A stretch of DNA of 64,000 bases from Epiperipatus broadwayi. Lineage: Eukaryota > Onychophora > Udeonychophora > Euonychophora > Peripatidae. The notes under the pieces were generated by a model that saw only the letters and a program-made list of their open reading frames with translations, was not told the origin of the DNA and made no database searches. Where the stretch lies: contig JAQFVV010006271.1 of assembly GCA_028023455.1 (NCBI GenBank), positions 751,795 to 815,794 on the forward strand, written 5' to 3'. This document shows, piece by piece, positions 47,498 to 59,687 of the stretch. The first letter of the stretch is position 1. Each line of letters starts with the position of its first letter. Position numbers and translations under genes: made by a program.

Positions 47498-50400
47498 TGT
47501 GCCCTTGTCTGTAGGTCATAATAAGGTAGAAAGGTCAATTACTAAAAAATTTTAAATTTTAAGTTATATCTGTATGATATATAAATAATAATAGGATAAT
47601 TAGATTTTATAGTAAAATTTAAAGCTGAAAATACCTGGTATATAAAAATGTAATAAATTATTTTAAAAGAAAACAGTTAAATAAAGCTTAATAATATTCT
47701 TGCTTATGGTTGTAAAAGCTGGCCATATAAAATAATACAGCTATAGATAGTTAAAAGTATATTAATAATTGGAGTATAATATTTAAAACTAATAAATTAA
47801 ATAAACGCTATATGTAGTGTTATAAATATATTTAATAGACAAAATTAATAGAGTATATTTTATTAATAAACTGTGGGATGGTGAGAGTTATATTTAGTTC
47901 AACATTTTAAATTATTTTCCAAATTTTTATAAAATATATCAGTTTTGGTAAATTAGACCGAGACGTAGATAAAAAATCATTTGATAAAGTTAGTAAACAC
48001 GTGACTGTATATTATATACCTTCACACACACGCTTGTTAAAATAATAAAAAAGTTTGTGAATTTAAACTAGATATAATTGCCATCGATCATTAAAGTAAA
48101 AGTTTAAATGTTAAATATTATTTTAATAATTGTTTTTAAAGTTTAAATAATTTTGGTAAAATTAAAATTGAATTTAAAAATATAGTCTAAATAATATTTT
48201 GAGACATTACGTCATCAATTCTTTATTTTAAACGTCTAGTCTGTTATAGAACTAAAATGGATAAATTTGTTCGCGCTAAAATAAAGTTATTAACCAATCA
48301 ACGGAGGTAAATTAGCAGACAAGATATAGGAATTATACAGAGCGGGGAGAAGGAATGTGTAAGTGAAAGGGAAAGTAACACATTTTTGTAGCTGATAACA
48401 CCGTAGCTTGAAAAGTGATATAAATTTAAAATTTTGTATTTATTTTAAAAAAGTTCTTCTGTAACTTATAATATATTTTGACTGTATCGATATGAATTGC
48501 TAATTTTAAAAGTTATCTTACCAGGGAAATTTATTCGAATTTAACTAAAAACCTACAGTAGAGATGGAAGTACAAGGGAAAATATCTAAATTTATTACCA
48601 AAAGAAAAACATTTGGAAATCGTCTTAATGCAACTTTATTTATGCTCAACCAGAAACTGATTGTTATAACTCAGAGAAAGATAATTGGGACGCTATATGA
48701 GAACTTAAGAGAGAAGTTATTTGCCGTCAGGAAAAAATTATGACGCAAAATTTATAAGGCTACTTTAAAGTTATTTTATTCTTCTCTATGGAAAAAATTT
48801 AATATGCGTTTTATTATAAAGAAAAATAATGATGAAGAAAGAATGTTTATCTTTTAAAGGAAAACATTATTAAAAATATAGTACAAGAATTTAGACTAAA
48901 GAAAAAGCAATAGAAGAATATAAAAGTGCTATTATGTATTTTATGGAAAGGAAACGAAAAAACTTCATTTAATCAGAGAGAAATATTGTAAAGTATTCAT
49001 TGGAGAAAATGCTTGAGCTTAAAAGGAATATAAAATTAAATTACTGAGTGAAAATGGATCCATGGAAATAGAAATTTTATTGAAGATTTAAATGTACCCA
49101 GAAGATGCATCGGAAAAGTCGCGCGGGAAAATATTAGCAGACAATAGTAGAAGAGAATGTCATGAATTAATAATTATATACAATATTGTGAAAACCAAGG
49201 ATTGTCGTCTATGAAGATTTATTAAACAGAGTAGTAATTGTTTTACTTTAAAATAGAACATTAAGTGACTGAAGAAGAAATAAAATATTTTTTTTTTAGC
49301 TTAAATATGAACAGTTCAAGAAAGTCTGGTGAAGAAGTATCGTAAATATAATTTAAATATTTTATTAATTTGTTTTTAAATATAAAATGCTATATTAGAT
49401 TAGGGAAAACATATAAACATAAATTTAATAATAATGAGATTTAAATATAATAGCTTAATAGAATGATAGAAATATTGTTTTAAAAATAAAAAGTATGTAT
49501 GGAATTTTTATATCTACAAGAATTAATGGAATGGTGAAGCCTACAGAACACGATCGAGAAGATCAAGATCGTTTTGGTAATTTTGGTATTTATTCATAAT
49601 GCATAATGTATTTTTTTTTCAGGTCATCTATTGATTAAGAATGATGTGTGAAAGTTTTAAAATTATAAGTACACATTTTATACAACATTAAAACATATTC
49701 TAAGATAAAAGTAATTTTAAATATGCATGCAATAAGTTATTTCAAGTATAATTAATAGTATAAGTTGTCAAAACAATTGTGTGATTCTTTTGAACTTTCA
49801 TGTAACAAAGTATTAGATATTTTAAAATAGTTTGTATATGATAAATATACGAGAAAAGTAGTAAAAGACTTTCTTAGAGAACAGCTGTATAGTTTTGAAA
49901 TAAAACGAATTTTATTATTGTTAGAAATGTAGATAAGAATTTGTCGATGTACTGTAGAGAAAAATCTAGAGAAATAATAAGATCGGATAGTGACTTGGTA
50001 GTACTAGTGTAGAGGAAACCAAGATGATGTTTTGCAAAGAAATAAGAAAAATAAAGTATTTGGATCATAGTTAGTTTGTGTGATTTCAGTATAGCTAACT
50101 AAGCCCTATCACTGAACACATATATTTTGGACAGTGTCTTTACGTATCTTTTAAACTCTTTGATGTTATATAAAGCTGAAGAAATAGCTTTAGCATCACT
50201 CCTATAATAGAGGTGGGTAGACAGACAAAGGTCACTCCTCTATAGGGTCTTTAATTCACTGTACCATTATTGTTAAAGTTTATGACGGATAATATTCTAG
50301 TTATTTGGATCCTGTGCATCTATTTTCGCTATCCTTGTTTTCGTGAATCTGCATCGTCAGAAAGATATTTTTTACAGAAATAATGAATAAAATAGAACTG

Positions 50401-52074
50401 AGGGTATGTTATTGTTAAGTAAGAATAGTTTATTTACTGGAATGTGTTAGAACTGTGTAATTTTAAAAGTGAAAGTACAAAAATCATAAAGAGAGAAAGA
50501 ATCATATAATACAGTTTAAAACCAATTTGGAAACGAATATAGGATTTTTTAAAAGAGAAATCTAAAACAAAGTTTTTTTTTTTTAAGTGATAATAAAATT
50601 TGAATATTTTTATAATAATATTTAAAAATAAATATTGCATGTTTGTTAAGAAAATAATTCAATAATGTGTAATAGACACATATATTTGTGCATGGTGTGT
50701 TAATAATTGTAATTACCATCCGAAGCAAGGCTTGAATGAGAATGTTAGATTAATCAGCATTGTATAGTGAATAATAAAATGTAATATCAAATGTAAAAGA
50801 ATGTTTTTTGAATCTGTAGGATTCCATATAACTAATATAAAATTAGAGTTTTATGATTTTGTAGAATGTTTACTACGAATGTAATTTTATAAAAATATAA
50901 TTTTAAAAAATAGTAGGGATATAAAGTATTAGTGATAATTATAAATAAATACATTTTGTAACAAGCTAAACTAAAATAAGAAATCCAATAATAATAATCC
51001 TGTACTTTCTTAAGTATTTAAAAGATGGGAATTAACTAGAAAAATAAGGAGAAGTTTAGTTTTTATTGTATAAACTAGTAAAATAATTTTGTGATAGGAG
51101 AGTAAGGATATCCAATGTACATAATGTAAAATATTGTTTTTGTTTATGTTATTAATAAACTTTGTTGTAAATTTATTATAAAGCTTTGTGTCTTCGTTAT
51201 TATTTCTCCACATGGATGCATGATATCACAATACACATTTATAATTGAAACAGACATATAGTTTTGCACAAAATAGGTAAACATAAAAGTGTTATAATAA
51301 TTTTTGAAAATTTATTTGTATGATAAAATTAAAGATCATAATTATATCATTTATTGGTCATAAGTTGGTTGCCACAATATTAAAATAAATTATATGCTAA
51401 TGTTACCACACGTATTCTGTTGTCAGATTATTAAAATACTGCCACGTACGTAATTATTTATTTCATTTAGGAAGTAATAAGATTATATTATACTATTATT
51501 ATTATTATTATTATTATTATTTATTATTGTTAGTTGCTGCGTAGTGAATTTATGACATAAAATTCCCTTTTCATAGTTTACTACCGTAATTTTAAATCAG
51601 TTAGAATACAATTTATGAACCTGAGATTTTATTTTATTTTACTTATTCTATTTATTTACTTAATCTTATTTAATTGAGCTAGATTGTTATTACAAAGAAT
51701 ATTAATACATGATTATTATTTTACTCCTAGTGAAAAGAGCTTAGAAAGTTGTAAGAATACTATAAGTTAGTTATTTAGTATAGTAAAAGGGGGAATAGTG
51801 TTCTTATGCCATTGAGATAGTATCATGTGGATAATATCTCAATGTAGTCTGTCTCGTTCTCCGTATCGTCACTCCATGTCTCATGAAAATAATAAATATT
51901 TATTAATTCATTTACAAATATAACTGTATTTATATTTTAAAAGTTAGAGCTAGTAATCATTTTAATTAACGCTGGATATTTCATTTTATTCATTTGTTAA
52001 ACTGAGCTAGAACCCGGAATATTTTAAACACTATATAAATCTTATGGAGGACGTGGTCGGAGGAGGAGGGCAGA
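47498..52074. other. Interval between two AT tracts, possible unrecognised element
   Basis: It begins TGTGCCC after (TA)n and ends in a purine-rich run (GGTCGGAGGAGGAGGGCAGA) before another (AT)n tract (52,075-52,087), so the two ends are loosely inverted (TGTGCCCT / AGGGCAGA). A 59-codon ORF at 48,564-48,743 (MEVQGKISKFITKRKTFGN at its start) is the most protein-like stretch but is unrecognised. Less AT-rich patches lie near 48,300 and 50,150-50,250. No polymerase motif was seen. This may be an old non-autonomous element or ordinary intergenic DNA. Confidence 0.3.
51492..51530. repeat. (ATT)n microsatellite
   Basis: About twelve near-perfect ATT units. Confidence 0.9.
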
Positions 52075-52087
52075 ATATATATATATA

Positions 52088-53849
52088 AGACTTCATGGAA
52101 GAACATGCCATGTGATGATTGTAATATGAACTACAATTTTTTTTAAGTTTCTATCAATTAGCCCATTCATAGTTCCAATATTTGACAAATCTGGCACATA
52201 ACCTTTTTCCTTCAATATTTTTTAAAAAAAGGAGCATTAAAGCATTTTTTCATTAAGGTGAATTGTTTAGAAGTTGTATTAGCTTTTAATATAAACATAT
52301 TATCAGCCATGTACACTTTAAACCACTAAACATCACATGACCACCATTCTTTATGCTTATACAAGTTGGCTTGCCCTGAGTGGTGCTACTGTATGAAGAG
52401 TTTTGTGGCACCTTGTACACTTTCCATTAGTGCTTCACAAATTTTGATTGCTAGCCATTTTTATAACAGTGATACAACTGTAAATATTATTTTTGTTATT
52501 TACTAAAACATATATAATCAAAGAATTGACTTGACCTGCAAGCAAGTAGTTTTTCACTCCAAGTTTGTATTCATTAAATTCTCATTTTAAAAAAAAAACA
52601 GAATAATAATATGTTATGACAAAAAGTGGTCAACTCATTCCAAATTTTGAAATATTGAAGAAGACACTTTCCACTTAATGATTTATTTAAGATTGTTTCA
52701 ACATAATTTACTTTTGTAAAAGATAAGACGTTCTTCAAAGATTCTGATTAGTAGTCTAGGTTATTATGAGATAAAAAGTCATAAGCTATACAACCATCAA
52801 AATTTGTGAATAACTATTACCTTGTCAGTGGGAGAGGGACATAAATATGAATTGCTTAAATCAGACTTTAATGGATGACATATTGGAATATAATTTGTGA
52901 AAGTGGTTATATGGCTAATAATGATGAATTGCTCTCTCAAATACTATTATTATGAGATAATCTTATTTTATAACTTATACATATATTATCTGACTGCAGA
53001 AAGAACTTTGTGCTGAATGTAAGGAGACCACTCCTTTTTATGGCCTCAAAAATTCTGAGCAGGATAATTTACTAATATCTATTGCATAGGTTTAGTTATT
53101 GTGTGATTATTCATATGATAGACAAATATTGATGATCTAATACTAACAAAAATTAGGCCATGTTGTGAGTTTAATTGACTTAATCAAGAACCATCAAAGT
53201 CATTTTTTTCAGTTGCATGACATTTCTTCAATAAAACATTAGCTGAATTTTATTGTATGCAATAGGTGCAAATAATCTTTTTTTAAATATTTGTAATTAT
53301 AAAATACCAGACCGTACCTGGGCTATGTAAAGTCCGGGGATATTTTCTTTTATATGGTTACTTTACTGTAAATTAAACAAAAGATTTTAATATTATACGA
53401 TAACCAAAACTAAATGTCAATACATTGCCGTAATCACATTTTCTTCATGATACGCTAACCAGAATAATTATACGCATTTAAATACTATACCTATTCAGTT
53501 CTAATTAAAAGTATTTGTAATGATTTTTCCTAACCACTTTTTTTTTTCAAAAAGTTTTATTCCTCTGCATAAAATTGATCATAAATGGTTTAAACAAAAT
53601 ATTTATTGTAGTTGAAAAATACGTCTTGTAAATTTGACATGTGACAGTTTATGAAAAATATATGTTCACTGATCAGACAAAAAAATAAGGTTTTGTTTTC
53701 ATGTCACGATAAAATCGGAATTATAACATAAAGTCATAATTAAGGCAGCAGTTAGTGAGTGATTGAAAACAGAGTGTAAACAATTTCTTGATTGTTGAAC
53801 CAAGCTATCTTTAGATGACAACATTTTTTACATGAATTACCCATAATTA
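52088..53849. other. AT-rich non-coding stretch
   Basis: No gene, RNA or repeat recognised in 1.8 kb. Confidence 0.45.
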
Positions 53850-54379
53850 AATTTACTAAAAAATTACATAAATTAGAAGGAAAAAGAATACTATTTAATA
53901 TTATAAAAGTTATCAGTGAAGCTGAAAAAAAAAGTGAAAAAATAACTGATTTGAAAATTGGGCATTTAATTCCCTATGAAAACACATATATTAAAAGCAC
54001 AAATGAAATTGGACTTATTATATATAAAAAGTGAGAAACAGTACTGGATGGAGATTGATGATATATCAGACAATGATAACGATTAGTTATTCAATTTAAT
54101 GGAATATAATAAATTCAGATAATCAAATAACTTTTGATAATGATAAAAAAAGTACAACGATGTTTATAAAGAGATATGAAATGATTTGGATCATATCAAA
54201 CAACTTTTTAAAATTATCACAAGGAGATTATAATGGTAGAATTACAAAACAATTTGAGAGTTGAAAATGCATTGAATAAATTTGATGAAGTGAGAGAAGT
54301 CATAAGCTTGTGAAATGTGCAGAAAACAGAAATTTAGTTTTAGAAAAAAAATGCTAAAAGGAAATTGTCATTAAAACAT
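53850..54379 (+). mobile_element. RTE LINE copy, left part (endonuclease region)
   Basis: Pieces of an RTE apurinic-type endonuclease in broken frames: STNEIGLIIYKK (about 53,995-54,030) fits the NGVGF-type block, GDYNGRITKQFE (about 54,226-54,260) fits the catalytic GDWN-type block, and KLVKCAENRNLVLEK (about 54,305-54,350) fits the region after it. The copy is cut at 54,379 by gypsy element C and continues at 59,688. Stops and shifts are frequent. Confidence 0.65.
54375..54379. repeat. Target duplication AACAT, left
   Basis: AACAT precedes the left LTR of element C and is repeated at 59,688-59,692 after the right LTR. Five bases is usual for Ty3/gypsy integrases. Confidence 0.9.
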
Positions 54380-55018
54380 TGCAATATCCAGTACTAGTCG
54401 GATATATATATGATTGAGGTTCAAATGAGAGTTATCACACTCAACAGTGACAAGTAATTATATAATAAACACATGAACATGGTAGTGGAGTTAATAGGTT
54501 TATATACATAAATACATACATGAGGATCAATACATAAGACAATTATTACAAAGATAAAACTGACTAATACAGTAATATACAACTCTAGTCTTAAAGGCCC
54601 TCAGGCTTACAATAAATAATATTAAAGTCTATAGAACCTGCAATGGTCCCTAGGTCTACCTTTGTACATTCGGAGGTAGACCTCTCCGCGAGATGAGCTG
54701 AAAGTGAAGTAGTGTTTGTGCACTCAAGAAAACGCATCCATCCTTCAACTTCACCTCGCAAGTCTGACCTTGTTTGTTCCTGCCATCCTGGATGTACCAC
54801 AGTCTATTTCCATTGGTCATCCCATGACATGAGATACAAAGTGGTCAGTTTGGTTATCTCTGACCAACCTTAATCATTACTGTGATGCTTTTAGCATACA
54901 CGCACATACTTGAATATTTGTAATAGTTACATTATTATTGCATGTATCTGTTAATACACACACAAACATAGAGTTATTATTATTGCGTGTATATGTGAAT
55001 ACACACACACATATAGCA
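54380..55018 (-). repeat. Element C 3' LTR
   Basis: Starts TGCAATATCC and ends CATATAGCA on the plus strand. It includes a GATATATATATGA run, a GC-richer centre (54,590-54,790) and two related TATT(G)...CACACAC units near the end. A 69-codon ORF in the GC-richer part is regarded as chance. Confidence 0.95.
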
Positions 55019-55020
55019 TG

Positions 55021-55028
55021 CCTCTCCC
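55021..55028 (-). promoter_or_regulatory. Element C polypurine tract
   Basis: On the minus strand GGGAGAGG lies two bases before the 3' LTR, the position and composition of a plus-strand primer. Confidence 0.85.
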
Positions 55029-55063
55029 AAGTTCAGCAATGTACTTTTTAAAAAATTTTTTTT

Positions 55064-55495
55064 TCATTTCTTTTTCTCTGAACTTAAGACATAATCGTGC
55101 AGGCAGAGGGGAATTTTTCTTCTCCTCTTTGCACGTGGGAGTGATTTAATTTCGCCATCGGTGACTATTTCATTTTCTTGACTATTTTGGCTTTCTTCTT
55201 CAGCAGTAATGATTTCTGTTTTACTTTTAGTTTCATAGTAAGTAGCATTTTCTTTGTCATTATTTTTAAACAATTGTGGAGTGCATTCTGTTATTGCACT
55301 CTTGTGCAACTGGTTAATGTGCTTATGTAATATTTTACCATCTGCCACGTGGACAGCAAACACTTGTTTACTTAAATGGAATACAACATATGCTTGAGTC
55401 CATGATTTTTTAAAATTATTTTTCACCCAGACTCGTTCATCAAGTGAAAATTTGTTGTTTATTGTAATCGGCATTTGATGCTCTTTTGTTGGCAT
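55064..55495 (-). pseudogene. Element C integrase C-terminal domain
   Basis: A 143-codon open stretch downstream of the integrase core. Residues about 18-62 (LDERVWVKNN, then KSWTQAYVV, HVADGKILHKHINQL) match the small beta-barrel C-terminal domain of gypsy integrases, which binds DNA, including its closing x-R/K-HINQL motif. The tail from residue 75 is acidic and then basic (PRAKRRRKIP), as often seen at the end of such proteins. In the active element this would be the end of the Pol polyprotein; here it is cut from the core by shifts upstream. Confidence 0.85.
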
Positions 55496-55539
55496 TATTG
55501 CTGAGAGTTTTGAACATAATTTTCAGCCTAAGTATTTTT

Positions 55540-56081
55540 CTGCAGGTGATCTGCCTGTTTTAGCTGTGGGTGTGGAATGCTAATATAGCAACACCATGAA
55601 AACTGCCTCTTGGAGTCTTCCCTTTTCCCAATTTATTTATGAATGACTTTAAGCTTTGTACCTCTTTCTTGGGCAGTCCACTTGATTGAGAGTGGTAGGG
55701 GGAGTAAGGATGTGCTTAATCCCCCATTCCTGCATAAATTCGGCAAATTTTTCAGATGTGAAACCAGTTCCATTATCGGATACGAGGATTTCCGGTAACC
55801 CGTGGCATGAAAATATTTCTATGAGCCTGTCCAGTGTCTCATCTGAATTCTACTTTTTACTAGTTTGTATTTGGATCATCCTGAGTAGGCATCGATCACT
55901 ACCAGAAATAATTGTCTGTGGATTGTATCACAGTGGTCAATGTGAATTCTCTGCCAAGGTTTCTCTTCTTCTTTTTATGCTTCATATTTTGCTGGGGGTG
56001 CTTTTGCATATGACTGACAGCTAGAACATTTTTTATGAATGTTTCTATATTAGTGCTGATTCTTGGCCACCATACATAACT
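55540..56081 (-). pseudogene. Element C integrase core, frameshifted, catalytic residue lost
   Basis: Continues from the HHCC zinc region (FHEGHPG at the end of the RT ORF). A TGA at 56,084-56,082 lies just before SYVWWP, and a one-base shift in a run of six A (plus-strand T run at 56,029-56,034) precedes the CSSC pair. The catalytic core has its first aspartate in IHIDH (about 55,945) and its second in SDNG (55,777-55,775). The residue 36 positions later, normally glutamate in D,D(35)E, is lysine (AAG, 55,670-55,668). Further stops lie at 55,977-55,975 and 55,878-55,876, and a one-base loss precedes YHSQSSG. It would have inserted the cDNA; it is dead. Confidence 0.88.
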
Positions 56082-57599
56082 TCAGGCTAACGCTCTTGCC
56101 CTGACAATGCCTGGATGACCTTCATGAAATAAATTTAGTATGTGTGATCTGCCTATTTTTGGTATTAGGACCTGGTCACCTTTAAGAATGCAACCTTTAC
56201 ATATTGATAATTTTTTGCAAGCTTTCCATAACTCTATGTGCAAAAACAGAGGACGTTGTGCTGGCCAACCTCTTCTAATTTTTTCCATCAGCCATTTGTA
56301 ACCAGCATCTTCATTAGTCCATGCAGCCACTTTTTGGCTATTAAGAGTCTGGCTTTGAAGTGTGTCAATGTAATTGATTTCTATTTCACTTGTATTCTCT
56401 GAGTTATCAGGCATTCGGGATAACGCGTCGGCATGACCAATATTCTTTCCCTTTCTATATTCCAGACTGTAATCATACCCAGCGAGTATGTTAATCCATC
56501 TCAACATGCGTGGGCTGAGGTGTTCCAGAATTTGTTTGATGACTAAAATTCCCAGAAGTGGTTTGTAGTCTGTCATGATTTTGAAATAATGACCATATAA
56601 ATACTGGTGGAATTTATGAATGCCAAATACTATGGCTAGTGCTTCCTTGTCCAGCTGACTATAATTTTTTTCAGCTTTGGACAAAGTGTATGATGCGTAT
56701 GCTATGGGACATTCCCCTGATTGAGCTGGGTGACATATTACTGCCCCCATTCCATATTCTGATGCATCTGTTGTTAGTGTTATTTCAAGATCATTATTAT
56801 AGTGTACCAGTAATTTGTTTGATACGAGTAAAGCTTTGGTATTTTGAAAAGCCCTTTCTTGTGTTGCTTCCCATTTACATTTCTGATTCTTTTTCAATAG
56901 CTCATATAATGGCTTGGCTATGTGAGCTTTGTCCTCTAGGAAGTTCTCAAAATCGTTTACTAAACCCAAAAAAGCCTGCAATTGTTTTATGTTACTAGGC
57001 TTTCTAGCTTCTGACACTGCTTTGACCTTTTCGGGAGAGGGCCTTGTTCCAGAGCTAGAGACTATGTGCCCTAAAAACTTTAATTCAGTGGCCTTCCATA
57101 TGCATTTTTCAGTATTTAATTTCACTCCAAACTCTTCTAGCCTTTGATAGACAGTAGTTAGACGACTATGCAATTCATTTTCCGATCTTGCTGTAATTAA
57201 TATGTCATCAAAGTAAGGGACAATACCCTCGCATCCAGTAAGCAGTGTTTCAATTTTTGCTTGGAATATACTGGGAGTGAATGCTATGCCAAATGGGAGA
57301 TGTTTGCATTTGAATAGGCCCACATGAGTAGTCAGAGTCAGAATTTCAGCAGCCTTATTTGTTACTGGAATTTGATAGAAGGCCACATCTAAATCTAATT
57401 TAGCAAAATATTTTGATTTTTGCAGTGATGCTAATATTTCTCTGGAGTTTGGAATGGGGTAGGCATGTTTATTTATAGATTTATTGACAGTTATGTGATA
57501 ATCACTGCACAAGCGTATTTGTTCATTAGGTTTGGTGATAACAACTAGCGGAGTTGACCATTCTGTCTCCTCTGTCAGTTCTAGAATGCCATTCTTCAC
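56082..57599 (-). pseudogene. Element C reverse transcriptase and RNase H
   Basis: A 505-codon open stretch. RT: KLDLDVAFYQI (residues 67-77) carries the first aspartate (D69), LPFG at 101-104, and the catalytic box YFDD at 129-132; LGHIVS near 176 is the usual thumb boundary. RNase H: TTDASEYGMGAV (D278), YSQLDKEALAI (E319), MTDYKPL (D344, where most relatives have His after Asp) and HADALSR (D391) supply the four acidic residues. The C-terminus holds the integrase zinc-region start (LFHEGHPG). The first Met is internal: the frame extends upstream through a TGA at 57,653-57,651, probably once CGA. RT and RNase H residues look intact, unlike the flanking domains. It would copy element RNA in particles in the cytoplasm. 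Confidence 0.95.
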
Positions 57600-57653
57600 T
57601 AACTCATTTATTTCTTTTGTTACTTTTTCTTTCTGTGTGAAAGGGACTTTTCA

Positions 57654-58060
57654 AGGTCTGCAAATTATTGGCATGGCCTCTGGTGACATTTCCAGTGACA
57701 CCAGTTTAGTTTTAATCGTTCCTGGTTTGCCATTAAGAAGTTTAGGGAAACGATCTCTAATGTCTTTTTCACTGTCAATTTTTTTGACCAATGAGATTTC
57801 AATTCCGAGCTCTGTAAACCAGTCATGACCAATGAGAGAGTTTATGGGGGCATGTACAATATAAAATGTTGCCTTTATTACTCATAATTTGAGCTTGGAC
57901 TACACCCTTAATTTTTATTTCTTTACCATTTACGTCCAATGCTCTAAGCTTAGTATTGCTAAGCCTAGAGGGCTGTCTTAATTCTGCCCTGATCGAATTC
58001 CAGTCAGCTACAGATATTAAAGAAATGCCACTGTCTATTTCCATTGACAGGGGTTTTCAG
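57654..58060 (-). pseudogene. Element C protease and linker, frameshifted
   Basis: IDSG at 58,041-58,030 (in MEIDSGISLIS) is the catalytic triad of a retroviral-type aspartic protease (D-S/T-G). The following 60 residues read as the protease body (LDVNGKEIKIKG is the flap-side strand). A one-base shift near 57,865 moves the continuation, which ends with the LIGHDW(F) block typical of gypsy proteases, into another frame. It leads into the RT after the TGA at 57,653. The enzyme would cleave Gag-Pol. Confidence 0.85.
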
Positions 58061-58179
58061 TAAACTTTCACAGTAATAATAAATTTCTGTGCTTGATTTA
58101 TAACTGTATTATTTATAACAATTTTACACTTGGTTTTATTTATGCTTTGTGTATTATTTTCCTTAACTTGGTCAACTGT

Positions 58180-58929
58180 TTTATTTTCACGCATTCTTGC
58201 CAAGTGACCTATTTTTTTACACAGTCTACATCGATCATGTTTAAAATAGCATTCTTTTGATATATGACCTAGTTTACCACAACAATAGCACTTTGTTCAA
58301 CTTTTATTTGTCTGTTTAACAATTTTATTATTGGCAGACTTTTTGTTGAGTTTTTCAATACTAAATATTCCTGTCTGATCATTATAAGCACCTTTTTTCA
58401 TGGCAAATTCTTTTGCTTGCTCTAATACTATTTTGTGAGCGATACTGCATTTGATAGCTTCACGATAATTTACGTCTTTATCAGCCAGTAACTGCTGCCT
58501 TAAACTATCACTATTCATTCCACATAGGAATTATTCCAGTAGTGCTTCTTCTAGAGATGAATCACAACAGCAGTCTTTTGTGAGTTCACGTAGGGCTGAG
58601 TCATAATCCTGCGTATTTTCATTTCTGCATTGATGGCAATTTCGAAAATGAAGTCTGGCAATGTGCCTAGATGGGTGAGGATTAAAATAATTTGACAAAC
58701 GATATTTTAACTCATTGTAGGTTAATTTTTCTGGAGTGTTAGGTTCTTCTAATCTGTTAACTATTTGTATGACCCCTTTTCCTGCAAAACATAATAATGT
58801 CGCTGTTTTATAAGCATCTTCCTCTACTCTGTTAATGAAACAGTAATTTTCAATCTGTTGAATGTACAGGGGCCACTCATTTTCCTCTCTGATGTCAAAC
58901 TCTGATATTGTCGATTGCATTTTAAGCAA
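58180..58929 (-). pseudogene. Element C gag with zinc knuckles, interrupted
   Basis: Starts at ATG 58,929, 120 bases inside the 5' LTR. Residues about 18-130 (WPLYIQQIENYCFIN, LLCFAGKGVIQIVNRL, YFNPHPSRHIARLHFRNCHQ) are the capsid-like domain of Mag/gypsy Gag proteins. A TAA at 58,533 replaces a probable CAA, and the same frame resumes (58,518-58,297) with LRQQLLADKD. After a TGA at 58,299 comes a perfect C-x2-C-x4-H-x4-C knuckle (58,290-58,249). A second knuckle (58,231-58,189) has Arg in place of the last Cys. Gag would form the particle and bind RNA. Confidence 0.92.
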
Positions 58930-59031
58930 TATATATAACTAACTCGTTTAAATATCGTAGGCTCGTTCGCTATTTTAATAATTCTGCCTGACTTATTTGG
59001 TCGTCAGCAGACTGTTAGGGTTCAAATTAAA

Positions 59032-59048
59032 CTGTCATGACTGTGCCA
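59032..59048 (-). promoter_or_regulatory. Element C primer-binding site
   Basis: On the minus strand TGGCACAGTCATGACAG begins one base after the 5' LTR, the usual gypsy spacing. It starts TGG as required for pairing with a tRNA CCA end. It resembles the TGGCGCAGTC type, but the tRNA is not assigned. Confidence 0.75.
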
Positions 59049-59049
59049 G

Positions 59050-59687
59050 TGCAATATCCAGTACTAGTTGGATATATATATGATCGAGGTTTGAATGAGA
59101 GTTATTGCACTCAACAGCGACAAGTAATTATATAATAAACACACAAACATGGTAGTGGAGTTAATAGGTTTATATACATAAATACATACATGAGGATCGA
59201 TACATAAGACAATTATTACAAAGATAAAACTGACTAATACAGTAATATACAACTCTAGTCTTAAAGGCCCACAGGCTTACAATAAATAATATTAAAGTCT
59301 ATATGACCTGCAATGGTCCCTAGGTCTACCTTGGTATGTTCGGAGGTAGACCTCTCCGTGAGATGAGCTGAAAATGATGTAGTGTTTGTGCACTCAGGAA
59401 AACCCACCCATCCTTCAACTTCACCTCACAAGTCTGACCTTGTTTGTTCCCACTGTCCTGGATGTAACACAGTCTATTTCATTGGTTATCTCATGACACA
59501 AGGTACAAAGTGGTCAGTTTGGTTATCTCTGACCAACCTTAAACATTACTGTGATGCTTTTAGCATACATGCACATACTTGAATATTTGTAATAGTTACA
59601 TTATTATTGCATGTATCTGTTAATACACACACAAACATAGAGTTATTATTATTGCATGTATATGTGAATACACACACAAACATAGCA
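59050..59687 (-). repeat. Element C 5' LTR
   Basis: Counterpart of 54,380-55,018. It ends CATAGCA on the plus strand and is followed by the second AACAT. Confidence 0.95.

Larger units (their letters stand above)
54380..59687 (-). mobile_element. Ty3/gypsy LTR retrotransposon C, complete but inactive (5,308 bp)
   Basis: LTRs of 639 and 638 bases with TG...CA ends and a 5-base target duplication. On the minus strand the order is LTR, primer site, gag with zinc knuckle, protease, RT, RNase H, integrase, purine tract, LTR: the gypsy order, with integrase after RNase H. The LTRs differ at roughly 35 sites by eye (5-6%), mostly transitions. Every ORF is broken: at least six in-frame stops and three or four single-base shifts. 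Many of the stops are explained by C-to-T or G-to-A changes, several at CpG. The element splits an RTE LINE. There is no envelope-like ORF. Confidence 0.96.

Noticed and set aside
55686-56024. 112-codon plus ORF
   Set aside because: Antisense to the integrase core of element C, whose catalytic motifs are readable on the minus strand.
56639-57147. Plus-strand ORFs of 119 and 72 codons across element C
   Set aside because: They lie antisense to the clearly recognised RT/RNase H frame and have no motif of their own.
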